A program made the position numbers and the translations under genes. 64,000 bases of DNA, taken from contig JAHBSO010000004.1 of NCBI GenBank assembly GCA_019639075.1, positions 62,001 through 126,000 of the forward strand, written 5' to 3'. Within the stretch, counting starts at the first letter, position 1, and each line of letters opens with the position of its first letter. This DNA is from Actinomycetota bacterium. Lineage in GTDB: Bacteria; Actinomycetota; Acidimicrobiia; Acidimicrobiales; Iamiaceae. The notes below the pieces were generated by a model that worked only from the letters and a program-made list of their open reading frames with translations, did no database searches and was not told the DNA's origin. Shown piece after piece: positions 7,502-18,823 of this stretch.

Positions 7502-10078
7502 ATGTCCGAATTTGTGGGCGACACCGAGACCGAGAGCTGGAGTTGGGGGCCACTCCTCGACCAGTCCTCCATTGCGATGGGGCTCAGCGAGGAGTTCGTG
7601 CTGCGCCAGATCAACCAGGCGCTCTGCGACCTCGTCGGCCGACCCGAGGACGAGATCATCGGCGAGCCCCTCCGCTCGTTCGTCTGCCCCGACGACCGCG
7701 GCCTGCTGGACCGGGTCGAGCGGGACCTCGCCGACGGATCGCCCTCGGCCCGGGTCCAGGTCTCGATCGAACGACCCGACGGGCGCGACTGCCTGGCGTC
7801 GGTCGAGGTCGTCGTCCTCGAGCGCGCCGGTGCCCGGCGACCCCGCTCGCACGTGCTCGTCCAGGCCATGGACCTCACCGACCTCCACCGGGCCCGGATG
7901 GACCTCGACGCCTCCGGGCGGCGGTTCAGCAAGCTCCTGACCAACGCCCGCGACATCGTGTCGCTCCTCGACGCCGACGGCGTCATGAAGTTCTCCACCG
8001 CCACCAACGTCGGCGCGATGGGCTTCCCGGCCGACCACTGGCTCGGGTGGCGGCCGCTCGACTTCGTCCATCCCGACGACCTCGGCCGGGCCCGTGCCAC
8101 CTGGCAGGCCGTGCTCGACAACCCCGGGGAGGCGATCGACGTCGAGGTCCGCATGCCCTACGCGAACGGGCAGTGGGCCGACCTCGTGCTCACCGGCGTC
8201 AACCTCATCGACGACCCCGACGTCGAGGGCGTCGTGCTCACCGCCCGCAACGTGTCCCAGCTCCGCCACGCCGAGCGGGTCGCGTCGTTCCAGGCCGCGG
8301 TGCTCGAGCTCATCGCCCGGAGCGCACCCGCCGTGGAGATCTTCGACCGCTGCCTCGACCTCCTGCAGGTCACCGGCTCCGGCGGCACCTCGGCGATCTG
8401 GCTCCTCGACGACGACGAGCTCGAGCTCCACGTCGACGACGAGGACGAGGACGGGGCCGCACTCGCCCCACCGACCGTGCTCGGGACGGCGATGCTCGAC
8501 GAAGGGGTGCCCCGCACGGTGGTCGACGTGGCCACCGAGCCGTTGGCCGCCGATCTGCGCGGCGCACTCCTCTCGGAGGGGATCCGATCCTTCTGGGCCC
8601 AACCGATCCTGGCCCACGGGACCCGCAGGCCCATCGGCGTGTGCTGCACCGTGTTCGACCACCCGCACCAGGCCACGCTCGAAGAGCTCCACGCCGCCGA
8701 CCTCGCGGCCAGCCTCGTCGCCGTGGCGATCGACCGGATCGACACCGAGGACCGGCTCGCGCACCAGGCCCTGCACGACGGCCTCACCGGTCTCCCCAAC
8801 CGCACGCTCCTCCTCGACCGCCTCGACCACGCACTGGCCCGCCGCGAGGGGACCGACGAACGGGTGGCCGTGCTGTTCTGCGACCTCGACCGGTTCAAGG
8901 TGGTCAACGACAGCCTCGGACACGGCGTCGGCGACCAACTCCTGATCGCCGCGGCCGAGCGCCTCGCCGCCACGCTGTCGCACGGCGACACCGTCGCCCG
9001 CTTCGGCGGCGACGAGTTCGTGATCCTGCTGGAGGACGTGCCCGACGAGGACGCGGCGATCGCCGTCGCCGAGCGGATCTCCGACGCGCTGGCCCGTCCG
9101 TTCCAACTCCCCGGCGGACAGGACGTCTACCTCACCACCAGCATCGGCATCGCGTTCGCGACCGACCACGGCAGCGGCGACGGATGGCTGCGCGATGCCG
9201 ACGCCGCGATGTACCGGGCGAAGGAACAGGGTCGCGACCAGCTCGTCGTGTTCGACACCGACATGCGCGAGGCGGCCGTCGCCCGCCTGCAGATCGAGCA
9301 CGACCTCCACCGGGGCATCGAGCGGGGCGAGCTCGTCGTGCACTACCTGCCGACGGTCGACCTGTTCAGCGGACGCATCGTCGGCAGCGAGGCGCTGGTG
9401 CGCTGGCGCCATCCGACCCGGGGCCTGCTGTCACCGGGCGAGTTCGTGCCCGTGGCCGAGGAGACCGGGGTGATCGAGGAGGTCGGTCGCCACGTGCTCG
9501 ACGTCGCCACCCGCGACATGGCGCGGCTCCTCGCAACGACCCCGATCGCCGACTTCCAGCTCGGCGTGAACATCTCGGACCGCCAGATCGCCAAGGGCGA
9601 CGTCGTCGCCTGGGTCTCGGAGGTGTGCGAGCGCAACCGCTGGCCGCTCGACCAGCTGCTGCTCGAGGTGACCGAGACCGCGCTGTCCCGCGACGTCGGC
9701 GACCCCTTCCACGAGCTCGAGACGATCAGCCGGCTCGGCGTCCAGTTCGCCATCGACGACTTCGGCACGGGCCACTCGTCGCTGACCCGCCTCGGCCACC
9801 TTCCCATCCGCCAGGTGAAGGTCGACCAGAGCTTCGTCGAGGCGATCGAGGCGATCGACACGCTCACCGGGGTCGGCGGGACGGCCCGCATCGTCGACGC
9901 GGTGATCGCACTCGCGTCGGCCCTCGACCTGCGCACCTGCGCCGAGGGCGTCGAGACCGGCCGCCAGCTCGACTACCTGCGGCGGCTGGGCTGCCACCAG
10001 GCGCAGGGCTACCTCTTCTCCGAACCGCTCCCGATCGAGCAGTTCACGGCGCTCCTGCGGGCCGACCCCCGCTGGTAG
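7502..10078 (+). CDS. PAS-PAS-GAF-GGDEF-EAL cyclic-di-GMP signalling protein
   Basis: An 858-residue soluble c-di-GMP enzyme. Two PAS domains (about 10-125 and 145-260) and a GAF domain (about 270-420) precede a GGDEF domain with intact RFGGDEFV (near 503). An EAL domain follows with SEALVRWRHP (near 629), LLLEVTETAL and IDDFGTGHSS. Both catalytic signatures are intact, so it may be bifunctional or switch between synthesis and breakdown. The residues before GGDEF (LSHGDTVAR) lack the RxxD inhibitory site. The start ATG 7502 agrees with a TACACT -10-like box at 7453-7458. It stands alone, divergent from the kinase operon. Confidence 0.95.
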   Translation: MSEFVGDTETESWSWGPLLDQSSIAMGLSEEFVLRQINQALCDLVGRPEDEIIGEPLRSFVCPDDRGLLDRVERDLADGSPSARVQVSIERPDGRDCLASVEVVVLERAGARRPRSHVLVQAMDLTDLHRARMDLDASGRRFSKLLTNARDIVSLLDADGVMKFSTATNVGAMGFPADHWLGWRPLDFVHPDDLGRARATWQAVLDNPGEAIDVEVRMPYANGQWADLVLTGVNLIDDPDVEGVVLTARNVSQLRHAERVASFQAAVLELIARSAPAVEIFDRCLDLLQVTGSGGTSAIWLLDDDELELHVDDEDEDGAALAPPTVLGTAMLDEGVPRTVVDVATEPLAADLRGALLSEGIRSFWAQPILAHGTRRPIGVCCTVFDHPHQATLEELHAADLAASLVAVAIDRIDTEDRLAHQALHDGLTGLPNRTLLLDRLDHALARREGTDERVAVLFCDLDRFKVVNDSLGHGVGDQLLIAAAERLAATLSHGDTVARFGGDEFVILLEDVPDEDAAIAVAERISDALARPFQLPGGQDVYLTTSIGIAFATDHGSGDGWLRDADAAMYRAKEQGRDQLVVFDTDMREAAVARLQIEHDLHRGIERGELVVHYLPTVDLFSGRIVGSEALVRWRHPTRGLLSPGEFVPVAEETGVIEEVGRHVLDVATRDMARLLATTPIADFQLGVNISDRQIAKGDVVAWVSEVCERNRWPLDQLLLEVTETALSRDVGDPFHELETISRLGVQFAIDDFGTGHSSLTRLGHLPIRQVKVDQSFVEAIEAIDTLTGVGGTARIVDAVIALASALDLRTCAEGVETGRQLDYLRRLGCHQAQGYLFSEPLPIEQFTALLRADPRW

Positions 10079-10092
10079 CGGGACCGGCGACG

Positions 10093-10168
10093 TGGAGCCC
10101 GAGAGGAGAATCGAACTCCTGACCTGCTCATTACGAGTGAGCTGCTCTGCCGTCTGAGCTACCCGGGC
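10093..10168 (-). tRNA. tRNA-Thr (CGT anticodon)
   Basis: The minus strand folds into a full cloverleaf. The acceptor arm is GCCCGGG/CTCGGGC with one G-T pair, and the D-arm stem is GCTC/GAGC. The anticodon stem GCTCA/TGAGC is perfect and holds the loop CTCGTAA, so the anticodon is CGT (reads ACG, Thr). The T-arm is AGGAG/CTCCT with loop TTCGATT. The CCA end is encoded. No duplicated 3' segment suggesting an integration site was seen. Confidence 0.96.
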
Positions 10169-10222
10169 GGGAGTCGCCACGGTAGTCGGCCCGCCCGACG
10201 GCGGAAAACCCGTTGGCGGACG

Positions 10223-11323
10223 TCAGTTCAGCGGTGGGAGGCGGAGCGCCAGGTCGAGGAGGAGGAGCTCCTCGTTCGGGTTGAACTCGAGGGCCTCGGC
10301 GGCTCGTTGGACCGCCTCGATGCCGGCCAGGGCGGCCGTCGGGTCGGCGGCGACCACCAGCTCGTCGCGGTACACGCCGGCGAGCGCGGCGAACCCGAGC
10401 CGCAGCTCGTCGGTGCGGAGGCGACGGGTCTCGCGCTTGTGCCGCTTGTCGAGGTCGGCGGCCCCGGACCCCCGCTGGCCGTAGCGTTCGATGCGCTCGT
10501 CGAGCTCCGCGACCTCGGCCTCGTGGCGGACCCGCAGCGGCGCCTCGGCATCGTCGATCGCGGCCCGGAGGTCGTCGACCGCGGTCGCCGCCCGGTGACC
10601 GGACCTGTCGAGCCGGCGGGGCAGGTCGCGCCAGGCGGCCAGACGCACGGCCAGACGATCGTCGGTGGCCAGGAGACGGGCGCGGTCGAGGTCGCCGCCG
10701 GCGAACGCGGCCGCCTGCCGGGCCCGCTCGTCGTCGACGCCCTCGGCCCGCAGCTGGTCGGCGACCACCTCGGGGGTCAGCGACGCGAAGTCGACCCGGA
10801 CGCAGCGCGACGCGATCGTCACCAGCTCGCGTGGCAGCTCGTCGGCGAGGACGACGAAGAACGTGCCCTCGGGCGGTTCCTCGATCGTCTTCAGAAGCTT
10901 GGGGCCGACGTTCGGGGCGATCAGGTGGAACTCGTCGAGCACGAGCACCTTCCGCTTGCCCTCGACGGCCGAGCGGCTCGCCCGGCGGACGATCTCGTCG
11001 GCCTGCTCGGCCGAGATCGATGCACCGACCCGTTCGACCACCGTGAGGTCGGCGTGCTGCTCGGCCCGGGCCAGGGCCCTGGCTCGGGCGGCGCCGTCGG
11101 TGTCGCCGGCCGCCTCGGGCTCGAGCGCCAGGAGGTCGCCGGCGAACGCCCGGGCCGCGGCTCGCTTGCCCGACCCCCGCGGTCCGACGAAGAGCCAGGC
11201 GTGCACGGCGTCGGGGCCGGCGGCCTGGCGCAGGAACTCGACCGCCCGGTCCTGACCGACCACGTCGTCCCACGGATCCACGTCCGTCGTGCTGGTGCCG
11301 GCGCCGGTCGTCACGGCCGTCAC
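10223..11323 (-). CDS. holB: DNA polymerase III delta-prime subunit
   Basis: A clamp-loader subunit of about 366 residues. The Walker A GPRGSGKRAAARAF, Walker B KVLVLDEFHLIA and the SRC sensor (TIASRCVRV) are present. The four zinc-binding cysteines usual between Walker A and B in clamp-loader proteins are missing. GTG 11323 or 11314 is the likely start because the conserved DDVVGQ block follows; ATG 11374 is possible but lies against a repeat hairpin. It follows tmk, as is common in Gram-positives and actinobacteria, and precedes tRNA-Thr. Confidence 0.9.
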   Translation of the reverse strand: MTAVTTGAGTSTTDVDPWDDVVGQDRAVEFLRQAAGPDAVHAWLFVGPRGSGKRAAARAFAGDLLALEPEAAGDTDGAARARALARAEQHADLTVVERVGASISAEQADEIVRRASRSAVEGKRKVLVLDEFHLIAPNVGPKLLKTIEEPPEGTFFVVLADELPRELVTIASRCVRVDFASLTPEVVADQLRAEGVDDERARQAAAFAGGDLDRARLLATDDRLAVRLAAWRDLPRRLDRSGHRAATAVDDLRAAIDDAEAPLRVRHEAEVAELDERIERYGQRGSGAADLDKRHKRETRRLRTDELRLGFAALAGVYRDELVVAADPTAALAGIEAVQRAAEALEFNPNEELLLLDLALRLPPLN

Positions 11324-11375
11324 CGTAGCCACCCACCCGCCCAACCCGGCCGCCGTGACGTCCAGCCCGCGCATC

Positions 11376-11498
11376 GGTTCTTCGGGGGGATTTCCACGCC
11401 CAGCGCCAACATCCCCCCGAAGAAGCGTCGGACCGATGCGACCTCCCGGTTCTTCGGGGGAAGTTCCACGCTCAGCGCCACGATCCCCCCGGAGAAGC
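11376..11498. repeat. Two tandem hairpin repeats with conserved loops
   Basis: Two copies of the same element lie between tmk and holB. Copy 1 has perfect 14-base arms TTCTTCGGGGGGAT (11378-11391) and ATCCCCCCGAAGAA (11411-11424). Copy 2 (11450-11496) has the same arms with a few changes. The loops are also conserved (TTCCACGC, CAGCGCCA), so these are true repeat copies and not chance stems. They could terminate tmk transcription or be REP-like. Confidence 0.85.
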
Positions 11499-11516
11499 GT
11501 TGCGACGGTCGGTGGG

Positions 11517-12131
11517 TCAGGTCGGTGGGTTCGGGAAGGCGGCGGCGAGGGCGGCGTCGACCCGGGCGGCGACCTCGTCCTCGGACCCGTGGCCGTCGAC
11601 GATCAGCCACCGCGCCGGATCGGCCGCGGCCTGGACCCGGTAGCCCTCGGCGACCCGGCGGTGGAAGTCGGCGCCGGCGGCCTCCAGGCGGTCGGGCGTC
11701 CCGGCCGCGGCGAGCCGCTCGGCGGCGACCTCGGGCGGCACCTCCAGCAGGACGACGACGTCGGGACGCAGGTCGTCGGTGGCGAACGCGCTCAGCGCGG
11801 CGACGTGGTGCGGGTCGAGGCCCCGACCGTGGCCCTGGTAGGCGACGGAGGACCCGACGTAGCGGTCGCACACGACGTCCCGACCCCGCAGCAGCGCCGG
11901 GCGGACGACGGTGGCGACGTGGTGGGCGCGGTCGGCCGCCATGAGGAGGGCCTCGGCGCGGATGTCGAGGTCGCCGGTCTCCGGGCTGAGCAGGATCTCG
12001 CGGAGGCGTCGACCGACCTCGGTGTCGCCCGGCTCGAACGTGAGCAGCGCACCCCACCGGTCGGCGAGCCGGCGGGCCTGGGTCGACTTCCCCGAGCCCT
12101 CCCCGCCCTCGAACACCACGAACCGACCCAC
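11517..12131 (-). CDS. tmk: Thymidylate kinase
   Basis: A 204-residue dTMP kinase. It opens with the P-loop FEGGEGSGKSTQARRLA and has the DR(Y/x) motif CDRYVGSSVAYQG and a lid-region arginine-rich segment near residue 145. It starts with GTG 12131 (VGRFVVFEGG). It makes dTDP for DNA synthesis and sits between topA and holB on the same strand. A repeat element separates it from topA, so it may have its own promoter. Confidence 0.96.
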   Translation of the reverse strand: MGRFVVFEGGEGSGKSTQARRLADRWGALLTFEPGDTEVGRRLREILLSPETGDLDIRAEALLMAADRAHHVATVVRPALLRGRDVVCDRYVGSSVAYQGHGRGLDPHHVAALSAFATDDLRPDVVVLLEVPPEVAAERLAAAGTPDRLEAAGADFHRRVAEGYRVQAAADPARWLIVDGHGSEDEVAARVDAALAAAFPNPPT

Positions 12132-12183
12132 GGGGCGATGGTACCGACGCCGCCGCTGGCCACCGGGTTTCGACTGCGCGGTT

Positions 12184-12244
12184 CTTGAGCGAGCGGAGCG
12201 AGTCGAAAGGCGGAAGGTGGCGAGCGGAGCGAGTCGCTCAGCGA
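12184..12244. repeat. TTGAGCGAGCGGAGCGAGTC-family element, one full and one partial copy
   Basis: A full copy (12184-12210, ending GTCGAAAGG) and a partial copy (about 12228-12244) fill the topA-tmk gap and abut the topA stop codon. The same element recurs at 24.0, 38.0 and 39.6 kb. Here it lies at the 3' end of topA, consistent with a terminator-like role. Confidence 0.8.
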
Positions 12245-14989
<2,745 letters not shown>

Positions 14990-15021
14990 GGGGGTAGACA
15001 AAGCCAACCGAGCCGCTCCTG

Positions 15022-15828
15022 TCAAACATCGAGCGGCGGGCCACCCTCGTGGACGCACTCCGGGAGGTCGCTCGTGATCGCCCGGAACAGCACCCGTCGG
15101 ACCTTCTCGACGTCGGCCGCCATGCGGGCGAAGACCTCCTCCTCGGTCACCGGCTCCTCGCCCTCGGCGATGCCGACGTCGCGGTCGGTGATCAGGGCGA
15201 TGGCGCCGTAGCCCATGCCGGCCTCGGCGGCGAGGGAGGCCTCGGGCATCTGGGTCATGTTGATCACGGTGGCGCCCATGGCCGCGAACCACTTGGACTC
15301 GGCCCGGGTCGAGAATCGGGGCCCGGGGACCACCACGACCGTGCCGCCGTCGTGGACGACCACCCCCTCGGCCCGGCAGCCGTCGAGGGCGAGGCGGCGA
15401 AGCTCGGGGCAGTAGGGGTCGGCGAAGCCCAGGTGGTGGGTGGTGGGGCCGTCGTAGAACGTCGAGGGCCGGCCGAAGGTGCGGTCGATGATCTGGTCGG
15501 GGACCACGAAGTCGCCGGGTTCGAGGTCGAGGGTGAGCGCCCCCGACGCGCACGGCGCGAAGACGTGGTGGACGCCGAGGGATCGGAGCGCCCACGCGTT
15601 GGCCCGGTACGGCACCTTGTGCGGCGGGTACTGGTGGTCGACGCCGTGCCGGGGCAGGAACGCCACGGGCCGACCGCCGACCGAGCCGATGGTGATCGGT
15701 GCGGACGGCGGGCCGAACGGTGTGTCGACCTCGACCGACTCGGGGTCGTCGAACAGCTCGTAGAACCCGGAGCCGCCGATCACCGCCACCTCGGCCCGAG
15801 GGCCACCGTTGGTCGGGTCAGGTGCCAT
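15022..15828 (-). CDS. mtnP: S-methyl-5'-thioadenosine phosphorylase
   Basis: A 268-residue nucleoside phosphorylase of the MTAP group. It cleaves methylthioadenosine from polyamine or SAM metabolism to adenine and methylthioribose-1-phosphate. The phosphate site GGSGFYE, the LPRHGVDHQYPPHKVPYRAN block and NMTQMPEASLAAEAGM are characteristic. Close relatives use methylthioinosine or other purine nucleosides, so substrate choice is not certain. The ATG overlaps the preceding glycosyltransferase gene by 11 bases, making it the last gene of a six-gene overlapping run. Confidence 0.92.
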   Translation of the reverse strand: MAPDPTNGGPRAEVAVIGGSGFYELFDDPESVEVDTPFGPPSAPITIGSVGGRPVAFLPRHGVDHQYPPHKVPYRANAWALRSLGVHHVFAPCASGALTLDLEPGDFVVPDQIIDRTFGRPSTFYDGPTTHHLGFADPYCPELRRLALDGCRAEGVVVHDGGTVVVVPGPRFSTRAESKWFAAMGATVINMTQMPEASLAAEAGMGYGAIALITDRDVGIAEGEEPVTEEEVFARMAADVEKVRRVLFRAITSDLPECVHEGGPPLDV

Positions 15829-16537
15829 CTGTCGTCCTCCCTCGCCGAGCGGGCTCGGCAGCGATCGTGTCGTCGAACTCCTTGATCCGGCGTCGCATGT
15901 CGGCGACGGCCCGGATCGTGCCGCCGACCGTACCCGTGACCTTGCTGGCCCCGGAGCGCCGGAGGTACGGCACGTCGTAGGAGCCGATCCTCCAGCCCGC
16001 GGCGGAGGCCCGCAGCACCATCTCGACGGGCCACCCGGACCGCCGGTCGGTGAGCCCCAGCAGGAGCAGGTCGGCCCGCCTGGTCACCCGCATGGGGCCG
16101 AGGTCGGGCAGGTCGACCCCGGTGCGACGGCGCACCATGCGGGCCAGCGCGACGTTGGCGGCGCGCGCGTGCGGGGGCCACGCGCCCTTCTCGGGGCGGC
16201 GGCGGCCGATCGCCAGGTCGACCCGGTCGGCGACCACGTCGTCGACGAGGGCCGGGAGCTCGCTGGGGTCGAGCGATCCGTCGCAGTCCATGAAGCAGAC
16301 GACGTCCGCCGTGGCGGTGACCAGCCCGCGCCAGCACGCGGCGCCGAAGCCCTTCACCGGTTCCTCGACGACGGTGGCGCCCGCGACCGCGGCCAGCTCG
16401 GCGGACCGGTCGGTCGAGCCGTTGTCGACGACGATCGCCCGGTACCCCGGCGGCATCCGCTCGAGGACCCACGGGACCGCCTGCTCCTCGTCGAGCACCG
16501 GGAGCACCACGTCGACCGACGGACCGGGACCGGTCAC
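15818..16537 (-). CDS. Family 2 glycosyltransferase
   Basis: A 239-residue GT-A glycosyltransferase of the dolichyl-phosphate-mannose-synthase type. VDVVLPVLDEE, the nucleotide-binding IVVDNGSTDRSAEL and the metal-binding CFMDCDGSLDP are all present. It lacks the C-terminal membrane segments of some relatives. Start GTG 16537 overlaps the methyltransferase stop as GTGA. The acceptor is unknown. Position between a methyltransferase and mtnP, in an operon with a second GT-A protein (DUF2064), suggests synthesis of a modified sugar or lipid-linked sugar; this is inference. Confidence 0.88.
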   Translation of the reverse strand: MTGPGPSVDVVLPVLDEEQAVPWVLERMPPGYRAIVVDNGSTDRSAELAAVAGATVVEEPVKGFGAACWRGLVTATADVVCFMDCDGSLDPSELPALVDDVVADRVDLAIGRRRPEKGAWPPHARAANVALARMVRRRTGVDLPDLGPMRVTRRADLLLLGLTDRRSGWPVEMVLRASAAGWRIGSYDVPYLRRSGASKVTGTVGGTIRAVADMRRRIKEFDDTIAAEPARRGRTTDGT

Positions 16538-17124
16538 GCAGCGACCCCGCGAAGGCGGGCGAGCCACCGGTCCACCGGGCGGTGCCAGCCGACGACCTCC
16601 AGCCCGGCCTCCGAGGCCAGCGTGGCCAGGTCGCCGGCCGCCACCCATGCCCACGGGAACCACGGGCCGACCGTGCCGTCGACGTCGAGGCGGGCGGCGC
16701 CGACCCTCGTGAGCTGCGAGTCGTCGTCGGTCTCGACGATCGCCTCACCGCCCGGGGCGAGCAGGTCGGCGACCCGGCGGAGCAGGCGGACGGGGTCGCC
16801 GCCGATGCCGACGTTGCCGTCGAGCAGGACGACCGAACGCCATCGCCCCTCGCCGGGGAGCCGGTCGAAGAGCGAGCGGCACAGCACCGGTGCGCCGGTC
16901 CGTCGGGCCACCTCGACGGCGGAGGGGGAGGCATCGACGCCGAGCGCGGGCGTGCCCATCTCGGCGAGCGCGGCGACCAACCGTCCCGGCCCGCAGCCGA
17001 GGTCGAGGACCGGCGCGTCGAGCCCCGAGAGGATCGCCACCTCCTCGGGCGAGGCCGGCGCGTGCCAGCGCGACAGCTCGAGGACCGTCGCGTGGCCCTC
17101 CGCATCGGTCACCCGCATCGTCAC
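16534..17124 (-). CDS. Class I SAM-dependent methyltransferase
   Basis: A 196-residue Rossmann methyltransferase. Motif I VLDLGCGPGRLV binds SAM, and the next acidic strand gives LGVDASPSAVEVA. The protein ends in a short Arg/Trp-rich segment (WHRPVDRWLARL). It overlaps both neighbours by GTGA (starts GTG 17124; ATG 17118 also possible). The substrate is not evident. Its place between a Moco oxidoreductase/membrane pair and a glycosyltransferase is a recurring actinobacterial arrangement as far as I recall. Confidence 0.85.
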   Translation of the reverse strand: MTMRVTDAEGHATVLELSRWHAPASPEEVAILSGLDAPVLDLGCGPGRLVAALAEMGTPALGVDASPSAVEVARRTGAPVLCRSLFDRLPGEGRWRSVVLLDGNVGIGGDPVRLLRRVADLLAPGGEAIVETDDDSQLTRVGAARLDVDGTVGPWFPWAWVAAGDLATLASEAGLEVVGWHRPVDRWLARLRGVAA

Positions 17125-17597
17125 CGGTCGCCACCTCCTCCCCTCTGCGCGACGACGAGCGCCACCGCGACCGCGGCCCAGATCGCCGCGAGGAGGACGG
17201 CGACGACCAGTCCGTAGTCGCGAGGCAGCAGGGACGGGTTATTGGCCCGTACCCCGTAGCCGCGGACCTGGGCCCAGGACACGATCAGCACCAGCGCGGT
17301 GAACGCCAGCCCGACGCGCACCGGCAGTCGAGAGCGGACCGGGAGCAGCTGGGCGGTGACCACCAGCACGACCGCGACGAGCGGCGCCCACAGGGCGTCG
17401 TGGACCAGACCGCCGCCGATCAGGAACCGGGCGAGGCTGGCCCGTGACACCGGGCTCGACACCGACCACAGTTCGCGCAGCGCGTAGGCGACGACGGCGG
17501 CCCCGACGACCGCGCTGATCCAGAACAACGCGCCACCAGGGCCCTCGGCCGCGGCGGGCGGGCCGTCCGGAACGGCCGCGGCCTCCCCGGCGCTCAT
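17121..17597 (-). CDS. Four-helix membrane protein of unknown function
   Basis: A 158-residue protein with about four transmembrane helices (ALFWISAVVGAAVVAYALR, then further helices to the C terminus) and a Gly/Arg tail. ATG 17597 forms ATGA with the stop of the upstream molybdopterin protein, and its stop overlaps the methyltransferase start. I do not recognise a family. The tight coupling suggests it works with the molybdopterin oxidoreductase, possibly as a membrane partner. Confidence 0.8.
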   Translation of the reverse strand: MSAGEAAAVPDGPPAAAEGPGGALFWISAVVGAAVVAYALRELWSVSSPVSRASLARFLIGGGLVHDALWAPLVAVVLVVTAQLLPVRSRLPVRVGLAFTALVLIVSWAQVRGYGVRANNPSLLPRDYGLVVAVLLAAIWAAVAVALVVAQRGGGGDR

Positions 17598-18823
17598 CGC
17601 CGCGTCACCCGGATCGCCTCGACCCACTTGGTCTGGAGCACGCCCGGGCGGTTGGGAGCGATGAGGCGCGCCGGGTACCCGTGGTCCATGTGCAACGGCT
17701 CGCCACCGAGGTCGAACGCGATGAGCGCGTCGCGGTCGCGGGCCTGCTCATCGCTCATCGTCGAGTACTGGTAGGCCGAGCCGTGCTGGAAGGACTCGAC
17801 CCGGACGTCGACCGTCGCCGACGCGGGCACCCCGGCCCGGGCCATGAGCTCCGACACGGTGACGCCCGTCCACGTCGCCTGCCTGCTCCAGCCCTCGACA
17901 CAGGTGATCGGGAGCGCCGCGGTGTGTCCGGGCAGGGACCGCAGCTCCTCCAGCGTGAGGGACAGCTCCTCCTCGACGTCGCCGTAGACCCGGAACCGGT
18001 AGTCGGCGCTCGTGGCCGCGGCCCGGACCTCGGCCGAGGGCACACCGTTCACCGGCACCCCCTGGGGACCGATGTCGGGCCGCCGGGGAGCGAGCACCGC
18101 GGCGGACCGGAGCGGCCACACGGTCTGGCCGACGGTGGTCAGCGTGACGAGACCCGACGCCGCCGCCGTCCAGCCGAGGTAGGCGCGACGGCTGGGGATC
18201 GCGGGCGACGAGGACGGCGCCGGCCCGACGCCGTCGCCCGCGGTCGCGGCTGTGGCCCCGGCGGAGGTGCCGGTCGTGTCCCGACGTCGCAGGGCCAGCA
18301 CGGTGGTGCCCGCCTTGGCCCCGACGTGGGCCACGAGCGCGCCGACGGTCATCCACGCCACCCAGTAGTGGCTACGGGTGAACGAGAAGCGCCACGGGTA
18401 CCAGTGCATGACGTTCGCGGTGCCGGTGAACAGCAGGAACACCGAGCCGAACACCAGCGGCACGAGCATCACGCGCTCGACGAGGTGGGCGGCCGATTCG
18501 AACGGGGGCCACCGGAACAGGTGCGGGAAGACGGCCCACAGCTTGGCCAGCAGCAGCGGGATCGAGGCCAGCCCGGTCGCGACGTGCAGGCCCTGGGTGA
18601 CCCGGTAGAGCCCGGCGGGGCGGGCCGGCCAGGCGAACCACGACGTCGGGTGCTGGGCGAGGTGCGACAGGAGGCCGGTCACGAAGCAGATCGTGAAGGA
18701 CACGCCGAGCGCGAGGCCGAGGATCGCCGCGGTGCGCTCGTCGTGCACGGGCGACGCCTCGACGGTCGACCGGACCTCGTCGGCCCGGGCCCGCACGCCG
18801 GCGGCCCGTCCGGTCGCGGTCAC
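17594..18823 (-). CDS. Membrane-bound molybdopterin-dependent oxidoreductase
   Basis: A 409-residue fusion of an N-terminal four-to-five-helix membrane part (about 30-180) and a C-terminal sulfite-oxidase-fold molybdenum domain (about 235-409). The cytochrome-b-like N part is rich in His (HLAQHP, MHWYPW). The molybdenum-ligating Cys is in LPITCVEGWSRQATW, and the cofactor-binding HMDHGYPARLIAPN is intact. A linker and a further helix near 220 connect the halves, so the catalytic domain is probably outside. The start GTG overlaps the DUF2064 stop (GTGA). The substrate is unknown; YedY-like repair or a sugar/sulfur substrate are possible. Confidence 0.87.
   Translation of the reverse strand: MTATGRAAGVRARADEVRSTVEASPVHDERTAAILGLALGVSFTICFVTGLLSHLAQHPTSWFAWPARPAGLYRVTQGLHVATGLASIPLLLAKLWAVFPHLFRWPPFESAAHLVERVMLVPLVFGSVFLLFTGTANVMHWYPWRFSFTRSHYWVAWMTVGALVAHVGAKAGTTVLALRRRDTTGTSAGATAATAGDGVGPAPSSSPAIPSRRAYLGWTAAASGLVTLTTVGQTVWPLRSAAVLAPRRPDIGPQGVPVNGVPSAEVRAAATSADYRFRVYGDVEEELSLTLEELRSLPGHTAALPITCVEGWSRQATWTGVTVSELMARAGVPASATVDVRVESFQHGSAYQYSTMSDEQARDRDALIAFDLGGEPLHMDHGYPARLIAPNRPGVLQTKWVEAIRVTRR

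Noticed and set aside
10093..10168. tRNA-Thr as an integration site of a mobile element
   Set aside because: No repeated 3' tRNA segment, integrase or foreign-looking genes occur on either side.
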